Source: Pseudomonas cichorii (GTDB taxonomy: Bacteria > Pseudomonadota > Gammaproteobacteria > Pseudomonadales > Pseudomonadaceae). Taken from it: a stretch of DNA of 64,000 bases. This document shows positions 35,417 to 44,030 of this stretch, one piece after another. Location: NCBI RefSeq assembly GCF_018343775.1, contig NZ_CP074349.1, forward strand, positions 3,090,001 through 3,154,000, written 5' to 3'. Positions within the stretch are counted from its first letter, which is position 1. Each line of letters begins with the position of its first letter. The position numbers and the translations under genes were made by a program. The notes beneath the pieces are model-generated. The model was not told where the DNA came from. It did not search any database and saw only the letters and a program-made list of their open reading frames with translations.

Positions 35417-37111
35417 TCAGGCCTGCTTGTCGCGAATACCGCAGTGAACATCGGAAGCGATCTGGCCGTCGGACAGCTTGATGATGCGGTCAGCCAGCTG
35501 GAAGTACTGATCGTCGTGGGTGATGATCAGGATCGTCTTGCCACGGCGTTTCAGGTCAGGCAGCAGTTCCTCGTAGAAGAATCGCTTGAAGGGTGGGTCC
35601 TGATCCGCAGCCCATTCATCGAGGACGTAGACCGGTCGGTCTTCCAGGTAAGCACAGACCAGCGCCAGGCGCTTCTGCTGGCCATAGGAAAGTGCCTTCA
35701 GCGTCGAATAACCGTGCCCTTCGATCTTGATCTTGTCCGCCAGCCCCAGAGTTGTCAGGTATTTTTGCGCCAGCGCAGTACTCGCTTCCTTCTCGTCAGG
35801 ACCGATCAGGCGGTTGAACAGGTGGAAGTCAGAGAACACCGCCGAGAACATGTCTCGATAATCGCTCCGATTCTTGTCGGTAACGTCTACACCGTCGCGC
35901 TGTACCTGGCCCTGGCGCGGGATGTAGAGGCCGCACAGCACTTTGGCCAGGGTGCTTTTGCCACACCCGTTGCCGCCGACGATATAGATGAGCTCTCCGG
36001 CATGAATATCCAGGTCAACAGGCCCCAGGGCAAAGCCCGAACCTGCATCGGCATTCTGGTAATCCATCTTTATGCCCTTGAGCGAGATGGTATTCCAGGC
36101 TTTCTGCGGGAAGTGCAGCAATTTGGGCACGTCCGCTTCCACAACCTGTGGGTGCTTGTCATTGATACTAAAGCCGAAGTCCGCCAGCCGGCTGCTTGCC
36201 ACACGCCCTTGGGCCAGAATCGGCATGGCGGTCACCAGCAGAGAAAGCGGCCCCATGATATAGAGCACGGCCAGAATGCTGGCTGTGAGCACGGAGGGGT
36301 CCAGGGCTGCCACTTTCGGCGCGGCGAACAGCAAACAGCCCAGCAGTATCGACAGGGTGAGTTGCCCCACGTTGTCACCGGCCGTGAACCAGACCCGCTC
36401 GATAAAATTGAAACGCGCCACTCGGGTCGAGGAAGCGTCGATGGCCGAGCGACTGAACCAGTTACGGCGGATGCGGTTGAGCTTCAGTTCCTTGAGACCG
36501 AATACCAGCGCATGGGTGTATTCGTTGAACGAGGTGAATTCGTCACGCACCCGGCTCGACACCTTCACGCCACTGCTGAAGAAATACAGATAAAGCACCA
36601 CGCCCATGAACATCAGTGACAACGTCACCGCAAACACCACCCAGGACAGGTAGGCCAGGTAAGCGATACCAAACAGAAACACCGTGGTTTCCACCAGCAC
36701 CGTAGGCATCACGACCAGGGTGGTATTGAGCTGGGGAATGTCATTGGTGAGCATGGTCAGCACATTGGCCGGGCCGCGTTTGTCCACTTCTTCAAGAGGC
36801 GTGCGCAGAATCTTGCGGCACAGCGCGATGCGCAGCCGGGTCATGATGTGCATGCTTGCATAAGCCGGAAAGAACGCCGCAGCATTGCGAAAGATGAACG
36901 CGACGGCGCTCAGGCCGATAAACCAGTACAACACATGGGTCCGCGAGCCTTCCATGTGGATGGCCTGGTTGATCACGTTGACCACTGCAATCGAAGCGAC
37001 CCCGCTGATGACACCGGTCACCAGGGTAAAGAGGGTCAGCCAGGGATGGCTGCGCCATAACAGGCGCATGATCGAACCCGGACTGGGCTTTTTCTCTTGC
37101 TCGTTGCTCAT
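35417..37111 (-). CDS. syrD: SyrD-like cyclic-peptide ABC exporter
   Basis: 564-residue half-transporter of the SyrD/PvdE group: six membrane helices in the first ~330 residues, then an ATPase domain with Walker A GGNGCGKST, signature LSYGQQKR, Walker B VYVLDEWAADQDP and H-loop ITHDDQYF. The DEWAADQDP sequence is characteristic of cyclic-peptide exporters. SyrD exports syringomycin across the inner membrane in P. syringae; length (566 there) and context match. ATG 37111 is preceded by AAGGA. Transcribed away from the SyrP-like gene with a syr-syp-like box about 133 bp upstream. Confidence 0.9.
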   Translation of the reverse strand: MSNEQEKKPSPGSIMRLLWRSHPWLTLFTLVTGVISGVASIAVVNVINQAIHMEGSRTHVLYWFIGLSAVAFIFRNAAAFFPAYASMHIMTRLRIALCRKILRTPLEEVDKRGPANVLTMLTNDIPQLNTTLVVMPTVLVETTVFLFGIAYLAYLSWVVFAVTLSLMFMGVVLYLYFFSSGVKVSSRVRDEFTSFNEYTHALVFGLKELKLNRIRRNWFSRSAIDASSTRVARFNFIERVWFTAGDNVGQLTLSILLGCLLFAAPKVAALDPSVLTASILAVLYIMGPLSLLVTAMPILAQGRVASSRLADFGFSINDKHPQVVEADVPKLLHFPQKAWNTISLKGIKMDYQNADAGSGFALGPVDLDIHAGELIYIVGGNGCGKSTLAKVLCGLYIPRQGQVQRDGVDVTDKNRSDYRDMFSAVFSDFHLFNRLIGPDEKEASTALAQKYLTTLGLADKIKIEGHGYSTLKALSYGQQKRLALVCAYLEDRPVYVLDEWAADQDPPFKRFFYEELLPDLKRRGKTILIITHDDQYFQLADRIIKLSDGQIASDVHCGIRDKQA

Positions 37112-37243
37112 TGCTCAATATCCTTGGATGGACGGGCCAGATGGCAGTACCGATTACCAATCGCTGACGCATGGGCGCCAGCACGTTCGGGAAAAACAGT
37201 GAAAGATCAGGACAGCCAGTGTACGGACGCGTCAGCTCGCGGC

Positions 37244-37263
37244 TGTCCCGGACTCCGAGTACA
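37244..37263. promoter_or_regulatory. syr-syp-like box upstream of the SyrD-like gene
   Basis: TGTCCCGGACTCCGAGTACA: the left half is consensus TGTCCCG, the right half GAG-TACA is one core base off GACA; N12 spacing is right. It lies just past the SyrP-like stop codon. Confidence 0.45.
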
Positions 37264-37271
37264 AGCGCCAA

Positions 37272-38333
37272 TCATTTGCTCGGCCAGACAGCGTCCCGCG
37301 TGGTCATCTCACCCATGGCCACAGCGATGAGCCGCGGCTCTTCATAGGGGTCACGGGCATGTGCCGCGAGCATGTTGTCCAGCATGATCAGGTCACCCTT
37401 CTGCCACTGGAACCGCACAGCACAAGCCTCATAGGCCTCGCCGACCAGCGCCATGACGTCATCCTCAATCGGGGTGCCATCGCCGTAGCTGACCATGCGC
37501 GGCAGGCGGTCTTCACCAAACATGTCGAACAGGTCTTCACGCATTTCCTCACCCAGGCAGAACGGGTGATGCAACTGGACCTGATTGAAAAAGGCCGCCT
37601 GGCCGGTGACAGGGTGATGAATGACCGCTGGGCAATGGGTGTGAATCTGCAGGGTGTCGGCATCCAGCCACTCGAACGCCGTACCTTGTTCGCGACAGCG
37701 GGCCTCTGCCACTTCGGGCTTGTCGGTGCCGAAGAAGCTCTGCCAGCTGGGTTCTACGCCCGAGGTAAAGGTACGGATGTAACGCAACGCCTTGCGCTCG
37801 AACTTCTCGACCACTTCGCCAGGCAGTTGCAGCAGCATCTGGCGAATGTCCACCAGCGGTGTGGCGCCACCCACTTTCGAGGGCAGCTCACAGTAGAACC
37901 ACTGCTTGCGTGGCCAGCTTTCCAGGTGTGAGCTTTCGTTGTGATAGAGGATCATTTCCCGCTCGGGATAAGGCGTGGAGCGATACACATTGCGACCGCC
38001 CTCCTTCTTCGGCAGATCGCCATACCCGCCGTGCAAGCCCGGTGACAATGCTTCGGCAAAACTCTCGAACAGGGGCACGCTATCCAGGCCGAAACCCCGA
38101 AACAGAATCGCTCCGTGTCGGCACAACAGTGCTTCGATGCTTTCACGGTTTTCTGCGGCCCAGGCCAGCGGTTCCAGCCCGGCTTCGGCAGGCTCTATCA
38201 CCACTGGCAGGCTGCTGGCGGGATCCAGCAGCGACAGGCGCACCTTTTTGTCACCGTGGCTGTCGGGCCAGCGCAATGACTCGATAGTTTTCGGCTGCAT
38301 ACCAGCAGGCAAATCGATGGTTTCAAGGTTCAT
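37272..38333 (-). CDS. syrP: SyrP-like aspartyl β-hydroxylase (TauD family)
   Basis: 353 residues from ATG 38333 (GGGAG 7 bases upstream); the longer frame has no support. Fe(II)/2-oxoglutarate dioxygenase of the TauD/SyrP type. The iron ligands are visible as H131-x-E133 (YHNESSH) and H325 (NMLAAHA), with the 2-oxoglutarate-binding Arg at 334 (EEPRLIAV). SyrP hydroxylates carrier-bound Asp to 3-hydroxy-Asp at residue 8 in syringomycin assembly (established), and the same role is inferred here, since 3-OH-Asp8 is conserved in the family. Divergent from the chlorothreonine genes with two syr-syp boxes between. Confidence 0.88.
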   Translation of the reverse strand: MNLETIDLPAGMQPKTIESLRWPDSHGDKKVRLSLLDPASSLPVVIEPAEAGLEPLAWAAENRESIEALLCRHGAILFRGFGLDSVPLFESFAEALSPGLHGGYGDLPKKEGGRNVYRSTPYPEREMILYHNESSHLESWPRKQWFYCELPSKVGGATPLVDIRQMLLQLPGEVVEKFERKALRYIRTFTSGVEPSWQSFFGTDKPEVAEARCREQGTAFEWLDADTLQIHTHCPAVIHHPVTGQAAFFNQVQLHHPFCLGEEMREDLFDMFGEDRLPRMVSYGDGTPIEDDVMALVGEAYEACAVRFQWQKGDLIMLDNMLAAHARDPYEEPRLIAVAMGEMTTRDAVWPSK

Positions 38334-38437
38334 GCATAACTCCCGGGCGATGAATATCGAGGGTCGTGCCCGTTCGAGAAACCTCCCTTGCCGGCACGCT
38401 TTGCGCCAGCATGTAAGCATCGCAGGACATGCCTGTC

Positions 38438-38457
38438 TGTCACCGCAATCAGGGACA
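38438..38457. promoter_or_regulatory. syr-syp box 1 (TGTC-N12-GACA)
   Basis: TGTCACCGCAATCAGGGACA: both core half-sites (TGTC, GACA) are exact with N12 between, as in the consensus TGTCccgN6cggGACA bound by SalA/SyrF-type regulators (established for P. syringae). Confidence 0.7.
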
Positions 38458-38484
38458 TTGCGGCCCTTTCGCTGTGTCACCGAC

Positions 38485-38504
38485 TGTCCCCATTTCCCTC
38501 GACA
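38485..38504. promoter_or_regulatory. syr-syp box 2 (TGTC-N12-GACA)
   Basis: TGTCCCCATTTCCCTCGACA: exact core half-sites with N12 spacing. 47 bp to the right of box 1 and about 150 bp upstream of the syrB1-like start. Confidence 0.65.
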
Positions 38505-38654
38505 GACACCTTTGCGGGATGGGTGCTGAAATGCCTCCGCTGCGCAAATACGAGCGGTTCGCAAGTACCTCACAACTCTTCGGTACGGGCTGCAGAACCT
38601 GGTTTCGAATGCGTCCAGCGCACTGCAACTTGTGATCAAACAGGAGTGTTATTC

Positions 38655-40742
38655 ATGCCGATCAACCCGACAGGCGAAAGGGCAGACAAGCTGTCAGCCC
38701 CACTGCGACCCGGCGCCTTGCTGCACGAATTGTTCAGTGCCAGGGCCAGAGAATTTCCCGAAAGAACAGCGTTATCCGATGAAACCCGAGCCGTCAGTTA
38801 CGCAGAGCTCGACGCAGCATCTTCGGCGCTGGCAGCCAGCCTGCGCAAACGCGGCGTCAAGGACGGCAGTCTAGTCGGCCTGTGCCTGGAGCGTAATGTC
38901 GATCTGGTCATTACCCTGCTCGCCATTCTCAAGGCCGGCGGTGCCTATGTCCCGGTCGATCCGGCCTACCCTGCAAAACGCATCGAGCACATCGTTCAGG
39001 ACAGCGGTCTGCAACTGATCGTCAGCACCAGTAATCTGTGCAGCATTCCCAAGACGCCTTCACTGCAAGTGCTGCTCCTGAACGAGCTGCTTGCAGAAAA
39101 GAGCCCTGGCGAGTTCAAGGCCAGCAGCGCCGATGCGTCTCAGGCTCCGGCCTATGTGATCTACACCTCGGGCTCCACGGGCGAACCCAAAGGTGTGCTG
39201 GTAACCCATGCCAACGTGAGCAGCCTGCTGGAAAGCACCCAACGCATTTACCATTTCACTCACAACGATATCTGGTCGATGTTCCACTCCATCGGCTTCG
39301 ATTTCTCGGTCTGGGAAATCTGGGGCGCTCTCGCCCACGGTGGCCAGGTTGCCGTCGTGCCTTACGAAATCTCCCGCTCACCTGAAACCTTCAGGCAGTG
39401 GCTGATCAGCAATCAGGTCACCGTCCTGAGCCAGACGCCGTCGGCCTTCCGCGGTCTTGACGAAGCAGACAGTCAGGCCAGCAAACGTCTGTCGCTCCGC
39501 TACGTGGTATTCGGTGGCGAAGCATTGCCGGCGACCGTACTGCGTCCGTGGGTCGAACGTCATGGTGACGCGCTGCCAGCCCTGATCAACATGTATGGCA
39601 TCACCGAAGCCACCGTGCATACGACCCACAAACGGGTACGCGCTCAGGACCTTGAAACATCGGCCACCGTGTCTGTAGGCAAACCGCTGGATGGCTGGAC
39701 CCTGCACCTGCTGGATGAAAAACAGCAAGCGGTGAACACAGGCGAAATCGGCGAGCTGTATATCGAAGGCGCCGGGCTGACCCTGGGCTATCTGAATCGC
39801 CCGGGCCTGACGGCCGAGCGCTTTGTAACCCTGCCAGGCAGCGGCATCCGTGCCTATCGCACCGGCGACCTGCTCAAGCTCGACGAGCATGGCGAATACC
39901 TCTACGCCGGACGTAGCGACCAGCAACTCAAGGTTCGCGGCTTCCGTATCGAGGCTGGCGAAGTCGAAGCCGCCCTGCAGTCGAGCAAGAGCATTTCCGC
40001 CAGTCACGTTACCGCCTATGACTACGGTCAGGGCGATCTGCGACTGGTGGCCTACGTCGTTCCTTCCGATGGTTCACAGACGGTGACTCAGGAACTGCGC
40101 AGCGAGCTGGCGGCACTGGCCGCACAACAGTTGCCGGACTACATGCGTCCTTCGGCTTACATTGGTCTGGCGACACTGCCAGTCACCGCCCACGGCAAGA
40201 TCGACAAACAGCAACTGCCTTCGCCGCTTGAGCACACCAGCACCACAACCGATCAGGGCAACCTGTCGGAACAGGAGCTGTATGTACTCAAGGCCTGGTC
40301 CGATGATATCGGCCTCAAGGGCATAGGCCTGAACGACGATTTCTTCGATCACGGCGGTACCTCGCTGGCCCTGATCCGCTCCCTCAGCCTGCTCAAGGCT
40401 CACTACAAGGTCGACCTCAACCCCGGCGTTCTTGCGGACGGAGCCACTGCCAAGGTTCTTGCCGCCAGCATTCGCAACTCCCTTGCCAAAACCGAGCAGG
40501 GCAACCTGTCGGAACAGGAGCTGCATGTACTCAAGGTCTGGTCCGATGACATCGGCCTCAAGGGTATTGGCCTGAACGACGATTTCTTCGATCACGGCGG
40601 TACCTCGCTGGCCCTGATCCGCTCCCTCAGCCTGCTCAAGGCTCACTACAAGGTCGACCTCAACCCTGGCGCTCTCGCGAACGGAGCCACTGCCAAGGTT
40701 CTTGCCGACAGCATTCGCACCTCCCTTGCCAACGCTCATTGA
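38655..40742 (+). CDS. syrB1: SyrB1-like threonine-activating A-T-T protein
   Basis: 695 residues from ATG 38655 (AGGAG 8 bases upstream). Adenylation domain at ~20-520 with VIYTSGSTGEPKGVL and specificity residues D-F-W-S-V-G-M-V-H, a Thr code. It loads L-Thr on its own carrier, where the neighbouring halogenase chlorinates it (established for SyrB1/SyrB2). Odd: two almost identical carrier domains follow, at ~534-614 and ~615-695, each with the DHGGTSLALI serine; SyrB1 of syringomycin, as I recall it, has one. Both look intact. First gene of the plus-strand unit, with the halogenase starting 18 bp later. Confidence 0.9.
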   Translation: MPINPTGERADKLSAPLRPGALLHELFSARAREFPERTALSDETRAVSYAELDAASSALAASLRKRGVKDGSLVGLCLERNVDLVITLLAILKAGGAYVPVDPAYPAKRIEHIVQDSGLQLIVSTSNLCSIPKTPSLQVLLLNELLAEKSPGEFKASSADASQAPAYVIYTSGSTGEPKGVLVTHANVSSLLESTQRIYHFTHNDIWSMFHSIGFDFSVWEIWGALAHGGQVAVVPYEISRSPETFRQWLISNQVTVLSQTPSAFRGLDEADSQASKRLSLRYVVFGGEALPATVLRPWVERHGDALPALINMYGITEATVHTTHKRVRAQDLETSATVSVGKPLDGWTLHLLDEKQQAVNTGEIGELYIEGAGLTLGYLNRPGLTAERFVTLPGSGIRAYRTGDLLKLDEHGEYLYAGRSDQQLKVRGFRIEAGEVEAALQSSKSISASHVTAYDYGQGDLRLVAYVVPSDGSQTVTQELRSELAALAAQQLPDYMRPSAYIGLATLPVTAHGKIDKQQLPSPLEHTSTTTDQGNLSEQELYVLKAWSDDIGLKGIGLNDDFFDHGGTSLALIRSLSLLKAHYKVDLNPGVLADGATAKVLAASIRNSLAKTEQGNLSEQELHVLKVWSDDIGLKGIGLNDDFFDHGGTSLALIRSLSLLKAHYKVDLNPGALANGATAKVLADSIRTSLANAH
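40254..40739 (+). repeat. Tandem 243-bp in-frame duplication of the carrier domain
   Basis: Copy 1 at 40254-40496 and copy 2 at 40497-40739, each 81 codons beginning CAGGGCAACCTGTCGGAACA. The copies differ at only a few positions (for example TAT/CAT, GCC/GTC, GTT/GCT), so the duplication is recent or is kept alike by gene conversion. Confidence 0.9.
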
Positions 40743-40760
40743 CCGAAAAGGAACACGCAC

Positions 40761-41705
40761 ATGTCTGAAGTAGCAATCAAGCGATTCCACCTTTCCAAGG
40801 AAGAACGCGCCGCATTCGAAAAAAACGGTTTCATCGGTCCTTTCACGGCCTATGACCAGGACGAAATGAAGGAAACCTGGAAACGCCTGCGCCTGCGTCT
40901 GCTGGATCGCAGCCATGCGGCCTATCAGGATCTGGATGCGATCTCCGGCGGCACCAACATCGCCAACTACGACCGCCACCTTGATGATGACTTCCTTGCC
41001 GAGCATATCGGCCGTCCGGAAATCTGCGACCGCATACAAAGCATTCTGGGCCCGGACGTACTGTGCTGGCGTACCGAATTCTTCCCGAAATACCCGGGCG
41101 ATGAAGGCACCGACTGGCACCAGGCAGACACCTTCGCCAACGCCTCGGGCAAGCCACAGATCATCTGGCCTGAAAATGAAGAGTTCGGCGGCACCATCAC
41201 TGTATGGACAGCCTTCACCGACGTCAGCATCGCCAACGGCTGCCTGCAGTTCATTCCCGGCACCCAGAACAGCATGAACTACGACGAAACCAAGCGCATG
41301 AGCTACTCGCCGGAAACCTCCAACTCGCTGGTCAAGGAGGGTGTACGCCGTGGTTTCTTCGGCTACGACTATCGCCAGTTGCAGATCGACGAGAACTGGA
41401 AGCCTGACGAAGCCAGCGCCGTGCCGATCCAGATGAAAGCAGGCCAGTTCATCATCTTCTGGTCGACCCTGATGCACGCCTCGTATCCGCACAGCGGCGA
41501 AAGCCAGGAAATGCGCATGGGCTTCGCTTCCCGTTATGTGCCGTCCTTCGTGCATGTCTACCCGGACTCCGATCACATCGAGGAATACGGCGGCAAGATC
41601 AGCCTGGAAAAATACGGTGCGGTGCAGGTCATCGGCGATACCACTCCTGACTACAACCGCCTGGTAACCGAAACCACCCGCGGCAAGAAGTTCAGGGAAG
41701 ACTGA
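40761..41705 (+). CDS. syrB2: SyrB2-like Fe(II)/2OG threonine chlorinase
   Basis: 314 residues, near full-length match to remembered SyrB2. Non-heme iron halogenase: the facial triad is reduced to H120 and H239, with A122 replacing the carboxylate so chloride can bind ([19 protein letters not shown]). The Arg for 2-oxoglutarate is at 258 (ASRYV). It turns carrier-bound Thr into 4-Cl-Thr (established for SyrB2), which ends the syringomycin-family peptides. AAGGAA precedes ATG. Next comes the SyrC-like shuttle after 66 bp. Confidence 0.95.
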   Translation: MSEVAIKRFHLSKEERAAFEKNGFIGPFTAYDQDEMKETWKRLRLRLLDRSHAAYQDLDAISGGTNIANYDRHLDDDFLAEHIGRPEICDRIQSILGPDVLCWRTEFFPKYPGDEGTDWHQADTFANASGKPQIIWPENEEFGGTITVWTAFTDVSIANGCLQFIPGTQNSMNYDETKRMSYSPETSNSLVKEGVRRGFFGYDYRQLQIDENWKPDEASAVPIQMKAGQFIIFWSTLMHASYPHSGESQEMRMGFASRYVPSFVHVYPDSDHIEEYGGKISLEKYGAVQVIGDTTPDYNRLVTETTRGKKFRED

Positions 41706-41771
41706 GTCATCGGCAATTGAGGCGGCAGGTCACCACATATGTCTGATATGTCTGGTAAGGAGCGTTTAACC

Positions 41772-42980
41772 ATGTCCAATTTCACCGACGCGGCGACGCG
41801 CCTGTGCGAGGCAGTCAGGATGCTCCGGCATCTGGCGACCCACCTCCCCGAGCCGATTCGTATCGGCTTCCTCGGGGCCGAGGATGATCGTTCGATCATC
41901 GCCGGCCCCGGCGTAGCAGCAACACAAAAGGCAGTCAACCAGGCTTTCGAGCGCCTGGGCATTCGACATCTTGAATATCACCACGATGCGATTGCAGAAC
42001 TGTCCTCCTTCGAATTGTTCATCAGCAGGAAAGTCAGCGCTGCGCTGGATTTCAATTACGAGTTGTTCGGCGCTTCGGAGCCGGATCAGACGCAACAGGC
42101 GCTGATCCGGGATTTCGACTTCAGCCCTCCTCTGCCCGGTATCGCGAGATCAAGCCTGATCACTCGCGACGGCGTCCTGCTGAACACTTACGCCAGTGCC
42201 AACCGGCAACTGGCCCCGATTGTCCTTGCCCTGCCCTGCGGCCTGCCTTTCGAACTCTGCCGCGAATGGTTCCAGGCGCTGGGCGAGCGTTATTTCGTCA
42301 TGGCCTGGGAGACTCGCGGGCTATTTGGTGCCTGCATCGACTTCGATCGACTGCAAGTGGATGCCGATGCCCAGGTGGCTGATCTATTCGCCGTCATGGA
42401 TCACTTTGGCCATGACAGCGCGCACCTGATGGGAATCTGTGGCGGCGCGGCCATCGCCCTGTGCGCGGCCGCTGCCAACAGTGAGCGGGTGCGTTCGTTG
42501 AGCCTTTGGCATGGCGACTACAACCTGGCCGATGACAACCTGCGCACGGCCCACCAGCGCAATTTCGAGTGGTTGATGGAGGCCGCCGCAGCGGACCGCA
42601 ACGAAGCAGGCGACCTGCAGATGCTGTTCGTCGATCAGGCCACGCTGGTCACCACCCCGGAACCCATTGCCCATGTGGCGCTGTTTCCGTACACCAATCC
42701 GGAGCTGTTCTACCGCTACTCGAAACTCAACGATGCACTGAACAAGACGGACCTGAACGGGCTGCTCGACCAGATCGTCATGCCGGTACTGGTGGTGGCT
42801 GGCGACAGCGACCAGACCACGCATATTGGCGGCTCACGACACATTGCCCAGAGCATCGACGGGGCACGTCTGCATGTGGAAGAGAATGGCAGCCACCTGG
42901 CGTTTTTCGAGCATGCCCCACGCTCGTGCGCTACCGCGTTTCATTTCATGAAAGAGCTGGAAGAACCCGCACTGACTTAA
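41772..42980 (+). CDS. syrC: SyrC-like chlorothreonyl transferase (α/β-hydrolase fold)
   Basis: 402 residues from ATG 41772 (AAGGAG 9 bases upstream); an ATG 33 bases earlier lacks a ribosome site. α/β-hydrolase fold with a Cys nucleophile in the elbow GICGG (C223), an acid in VAGDSDQTTHIGG and His in NGSHLAFFEHA. SyrC moves 4-Cl-Thr from the SyrB1 carrier to the last module of SyrE via its active-site Cys (established), and the same role is inferred. With syrB1/syrB2 it forms the complete chlorothreonine cassette. Confidence 0.9.
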   Translation: MSNFTDAATRLCEAVRMLRHLATHLPEPIRIGFLGAEDDRSIIAGPGVAATQKAVNQAFERLGIRHLEYHHDAIAELSSFELFISRKVSAALDFNYELFGASEPDQTQQALIRDFDFSPPLPGIARSSLITRDGVLLNTYASANRQLAPIVLALPCGLPFELCREWFQALGERYFVMAWETRGLFGACIDFDRLQVDADAQVADLFAVMDHFGHDSAHLMGICGGAAIALCAAAANSERVRSLSLWHGDYNLADDNLRTAHQRNFEWLMEAAAADRNEAGDLQMLFVDQATLVTTPEPIAHVALFPYTNPELFYRYSKLNDALNKTDLNGLLDQIVMPVLVVAGDSDQTTHIGGSRHIAQSIDGARLHVEENGSHLAFFEHAPRSCATAFHFMKELEEPALT

Positions 42981-43002
42981 ATCACAACCGTATTTATGTT
43001 CC

Positions 43003-43146
43003 GCCTTTACGGCGGCCCCCTTTTGTTTCGGCAAAAAGGGGGGGAAAACCATCCGCTCCGGTTCGGCCCCGTCTTGTGGCGGGGCCGAACCGGAGCAGTG
43101 GCTTTGGTTACTTTTACCGAAACCAAAGTGACGCGCCGTAAAGGCG
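43003..43146. repeat. Compound palindromic repeat element
   Basis: Nested inverted repeats: outer CGCCTTTACGGCG (43003-43015) / CGCCGTAAAGGCG (43134-43146); central perfect 17-bp stem at 43055-43071 / 43080-43096 (GCTCCGGTTCGGCCCCG); and CTTTGGTT / AACCAAAG at 43102-43128. It lies after the syrC-like gene and before the convergent aspH-like gene. The CTTTGGTTACTTTT element is familiar from dispersed Pseudomonas intergenic repeats. It probably also ends the transcript. Confidence 0.7.
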
Positions 43147-43242
43147 CAAGACGGCCTCAAGCCGAACCATGAATCTGGAAACACCTGCTCCTCTTTGCTG
43201 CGCGACAGCGCGGCGCCGAGGCAGCGGGTGATCTCCTACCAC

Positions 43243-43851
43243 TCACACCATATGCTGTTCGCGATAGAACTCCATGTACATCACCGTGCGAACACCGCCC
43301 GATGCGTTGACCGCGAAATGATCGAGTGAGCCGTCAAAAACCACCAGGTTGCCGTTGACGCTCTGGCTGAACTGGCCATTGACGTTCAGGTAGTTGTAAT
43401 TCTGCTCGACAGGCGCATCGATGGTCAGCTGCATGTGCAGCAAGCCCTCTTCCCAGGTACCACCGTGGGAGTGGGTGCCCAGGAAGACATTGGGCTCCAG
43501 GCGCAGCAATGCACACAGTTTGATGCCCGGTGTGTTGCTCAGCAACTCCAGGGTACGTGGCATCTTTTCCCGGGCATAGGGAATGGGCTGGTCGTAGGCC
43601 ACCAGCGCGTACTGGGTCCAGTTGGTCATCAACTGATCGTTGTCGCCCCACCCCCAGAGCCAGCCGTACTCGCCGCCGTTATTGACGTGCTCGGTCAGTT
43701 CCTCGAACAGCTCGGTGATGGACTTGTTGACGCGATTTATTTCGAGGGTCGGGGCATTCAGAGCCTGAAACTCGTCACGAATCACTTCCCAGTTTCTGGC
43801 CAGGTTTTCAAGTTGCGGGAAGCGGCAGGCTTCATAAAACGACGGGCGCAT
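43243..43851 (-). CDS. AspH-like aspartyl/asparaginyl β-hydroxylase
   Basis: 202 residues from ATG 43851, with AAGGAGG 4 bases upstream; the longer frame is rejected. Aspartyl/asparaginyl β-hydroxylase family: iron ligands in GTHSHGGTWEEGLLHMQLTID and LDHFAVNAS, followed by the 2-oxoglutarate Arg (GGVRTVMYMEF). In P. syringae an AspH-type enzyme was tested beside SyrP as a candidate for 3-hydroxy-Asp formation and was found active on free Asp, as I recall. Here it lies inside the cluster, divergent from the synthetase, so it may supply or tune hydroxylation. Confidence 0.82.
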   Translation of the reverse strand: MRPSFYEACRFPQLENLARNWEVIRDEFQALNAPTLEINRVNKSITELFEELTEHVNNGGEYGWLWGWGDNDQLMTNWTQYALVAYDQPIPYAREKMPRTLELLSNTPGIKLCALLRLEPNVFLGTHSHGGTWEEGLLHMQLTIDAPVEQNYNYLNVNGQFSQSVNGNLVVFDGSLDHFAVNASGGVRTVMYMEFYREQHMV

Positions 43852-43963
43852 GGCGCCTCCTTCATCAGCAATTATTGGAAGACCTTCAGGTGAGGTCATT
43901 TGCCTTTCGCCACGCGAATGCAGGGCGATAAAGCCATTTGGCCTGCCACCACCACAGACTGTC

Positions 43964-43983
43964 TGCCACCGTAATCGGGTACA
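43964..43983. promoter_or_regulatory. Degenerate syr-syp box
   Basis: TGCCACCGTAATCGGGTACA: right spacing, but both half-sites have one change (TGCC, TACA). Its inner bases ACC-GTAATC-GGG resemble those of box 38438 (ACC-GCAATC-AGG), supporting common origin. Confidence 0.5.
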
Positions 43984-44010
43984 TCGTTCCCCCATGAAGC
44001 GCCTGGCGTT

Positions 44011-44030
44011 TGTCCCCACTTCCGGCGACA
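44011..44030. promoter_or_regulatory. syr-syp box (TGTC-N12-GACA)
   Basis: TGTCCCCACTTCCGGCGACA: exact core half-sites and N12. It is close to box 38485 in its inner bases (CCC-A-TTCC). It lies about 251 bp upstream of the synthetase start and 160 bp upstream of the aspH-like start. Confidence 0.7.

Larger units (their letters stand above)
38334..38654. promoter_or_regulatory. Divergent promoter region between syrP-like and syrB1-like genes
   Basis: 321-bp intergenic region, no gene. A longer in-frame extension of the plus-strand gene through it is rejected because of the ribosome site at 38642. It contains two syr-syp boxes, 38438-38457 and 38485-38504, centred 47 bp apart. Confidence 0.75.

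Noticed and set aside
38388..38654. Longer N-terminus for the SyrB1-like protein
   Set aside because: The extension would run through the syr-syp boxes and lacks family similarity; ATG 38655 has a proper AGGAG site.
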